DNA from: Verrucomicrobiota bacterium
GTDB lineage: Bacteria; Verrucomicrobiota; Verrucomicrobiia; Verrucomicrobiales; DEV007
DNA length: 9,155 bases
NCBI GenBank assembly: GCA_027618625.1
Contig: JAQCER010000072.1
Location: 1 to 9,155, forward strand
Direction: 5' to 3'
How positions within the stretch are numbered: the first letter of the stretch is position 1; the number at the start of each line of letters is the position of its first letter. Under the pieces are notes generated by a model. The model was not told the origin of the DNA, made no database searches, and worked only from the letters and a program-made list of their open reading frames with translations. Made by a program: the position numbers and the translations under genes. Below are positions 8,235 to 9,155 of the stretch, piece by piece.

Positions 8235-8269
8235 TGTTGAAAGAGTTCCACCAATTGGAGATTGGAGCG

Positions 8270-9155
8270 TTAGACATCTGAATGCCCTGGCAGGTGCCTC
8301 TCATGCTCCATGTTCCAATAGCGGATGAGACCAGATACATTCATGTAAGCCGGGTTGGCGGCGTCGTACTGTTCGAGCATGGCTTGATCAGCTCCGGCTG
8401 CCCGAAGTTGTGCTTCGACATAACGTTGGAACCCTGTGATCATGTCTTCGATGATCTGCCCGTCGCGCATCTCCAGCGCCACCCATTCCGACCAGTCCAC
8501 TAGAATCGCCGACAATTGGTCGAGGTGTTTGGCTTTGTCGGGAACTTCGCCAAAATGAGTGAGGAACAGGCGCTCAGCGGGAAGTTTGCGCAGCAGTTTG
8601 ATGCTCCGTCGCCACTCACGTAAGTCGATGTCGGGCGGTGGGCACGGAGGTTGCACCGGGCCGGTGCCTAAGCGCACGCCACCGACATCACCCGTGAACA
8701 AGACATCTTCGCCCAGCATCCAGGCCACGTGGTGAATGGCATGGCCAGGGGTATGAAACGCAACGAATGTTCGACTGCCGATGCGAAAAATCTGCTCGTG
8801 AAGAGCGGGGACGAGTTGCTCCTCAGGGATCGGCTGCATCTGGCCCCAGAGCCGGTCCATGTCATTGCCATAAATTCGCTGCGCGGATGCCATGAGCCGT
8901 TCCGGATTGCCCATGTGTCTCAGACCGACTGGGTGGACGTAAATTTTTGCTCCGTGCTGCGCCAGTGCCCACGCGGCACCAGCGTGATCGAGGTGCATGT
9001 GGGTAATCAACACGTGCCGAATGTCTGTGATTGCGTGCCCCGTGGCGGCAACCGCTCGTTTGAGTTGCTCAAAGGTCGAGTGCGGCCCCGTTTCGACGAG
9101 CACCAACTCGCCGCCGGGCGTTTCTACTAAAAACGCGGCGACTGAACCGGCTACG
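8270..9155 (-). CDS. Metallo-beta-lactamase-fold hydrolase, 5' truncated
   Basis: This is a Zn-dependent hydrolase of the metallo-beta-lactamase (glyoxalase II-like) superfamily, probably cytoplasmic since no signal is seen. The frame is open to the window edge: 16 codons before an internal TTG (9106) read VAGSVAAFLVETPGGE, the typical first strands of the fold, so the real start lies outside. Counting from 9154, the metal ligands are H52, H54, D56 and H57 (HMHLDH), H138 in 'HTPGHAIHH', D156 in 'LFTGDVGG' and H200 in 'FLTHFGE'. This is the complete dinuclear set. A helical C-terminal tail (from about 205 on; 'KAKHLDQLSAILVDW', then 'YVEAQLRAAGADQAMLEQYD') is longer than in minimal family members. 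Family substrates include thioesters, lactones and phosphodiesters; nothing here selects one. Two small hairpins lie downstream of the stop. Confidence 0.88.
   Translation of the reverse strand, partial: VAGSVAAFLVETPGGELVLVETGPHSTFEQLKRAVAATGHAITDIRHVLITHMHLDHAGAAWALAQHGAKIYVHPVGLRHMGNPERLMASAQRIYGNDMDRLWGQMQPIPEEQLVPALHEQIFRIGSRTFVAFHTPGHAIHHVAWMLGEDVLFTGDVGGVRLGTGPVQPPCPPPDIDLREWRRSIKLLRKLPAERLFLTHFGEVPDKAKHLDQLSAILVDWSEWVALEMRDGQIIEDMITGFQRYVEAQLRAAGADQAMLEQYDAANPAYMNVSGLIRYWNMEHERHLPGHSDV

Larger units (their letters stand above)
8030..8269. other. 240-base intergenic stretch between two - strand units
   Basis: No convincing gene is present. The stretch should hold the end of the upstream - strand hydrolase transcript and the promoter of the membrane-protein gene. 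Two hairpins occur (8146-8161 and 8212-8234). I see no good -35/-10 pair on the - strand at a sensible distance from the ATG at 8029. A 25-codon open frame on the + strand (8204-8281) overlaps the second hairpin and has no Shine-Dalgarno site, so I do not call it. Confidence 0.6.

Noticed and set aside
7760..8281. 173-codon + strand open frame covering the 8030-8269 gap, with a short ATG frame at 8204
   Set aside because: The first half is antisense to the membrane-protein gene and there is no Shine-Dalgarno site. The protein-like tail is only 25 codons and overlaps a perfect hairpin.

Overview
The window reads as a piece of a Gram-negative-type chromosome, most likely from the phylum Verrucomicrobiota. 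The best clue is the C-terminal tail of the first gene. It has the 'EASTDTENW ... FIGDGG ... FFRV' pattern that I associate with exported verrucomicrobial proteins. Fitting features are several exported or membrane-anchored proteins of unknown function, moderately high GC, and starts that often lack a good Shine-Dalgarno site. This placement is inference from protein style; there is no rRNA or other marker gene.

Left part, + strand: a 5'-truncated serine hydrolase of the beta-lactamase/CubicO family (3-1232) is closed by a strong intrinsic terminator (1251-1283). A membrane-anchored alpha/beta-hydrolase esterase follows (1377-2387), then a small HNH-endonuclease-like gene with one probable zinc cysteine replaced by tryptophan (2417-2731). 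The stretch 2732-2949 has no intact gene but reads like a decayed coding region with an EF-hand-like loop.

Middle, + strand: a large exported protein of unknown function (2950-4677) carries a (GAGGAC)5 hexanucleotide repeat and an acidic calcium-loop-like motif. Next is an exported cyanophycinase-like S51 peptidase (4772-6421) that appears to be an internal duplication: an N-terminal copy without catalytic residues is fused to an intact C-terminal copy. This gene is bordered by short related AT-rich repeats in opposite orientation.

Right part, - strand: a single-pass membrane protein of unknown function (7409-8029) and an exported 'DWED'-type probable beta-propeller (6451-7404) are four bases apart and look like one transcription unit, convergent with the peptidase gene. 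Further right is a metallo-beta-lactamase-fold hydrolase (8270-9155), cut off at its 5' end by the window edge. The 240 bases between these two - strand units contain two small hairpins and no convincing gene.

I see no rRNA, tRNA, CRISPR array, transposase, integrase, prophage or defence operon. The genes do not form an obvious single pathway. The shared theme is hydrolysis and cell-envelope or exported proteins. The duplicated S51 peptidase is the most distinctive item. I found no clear new multi-gene system.
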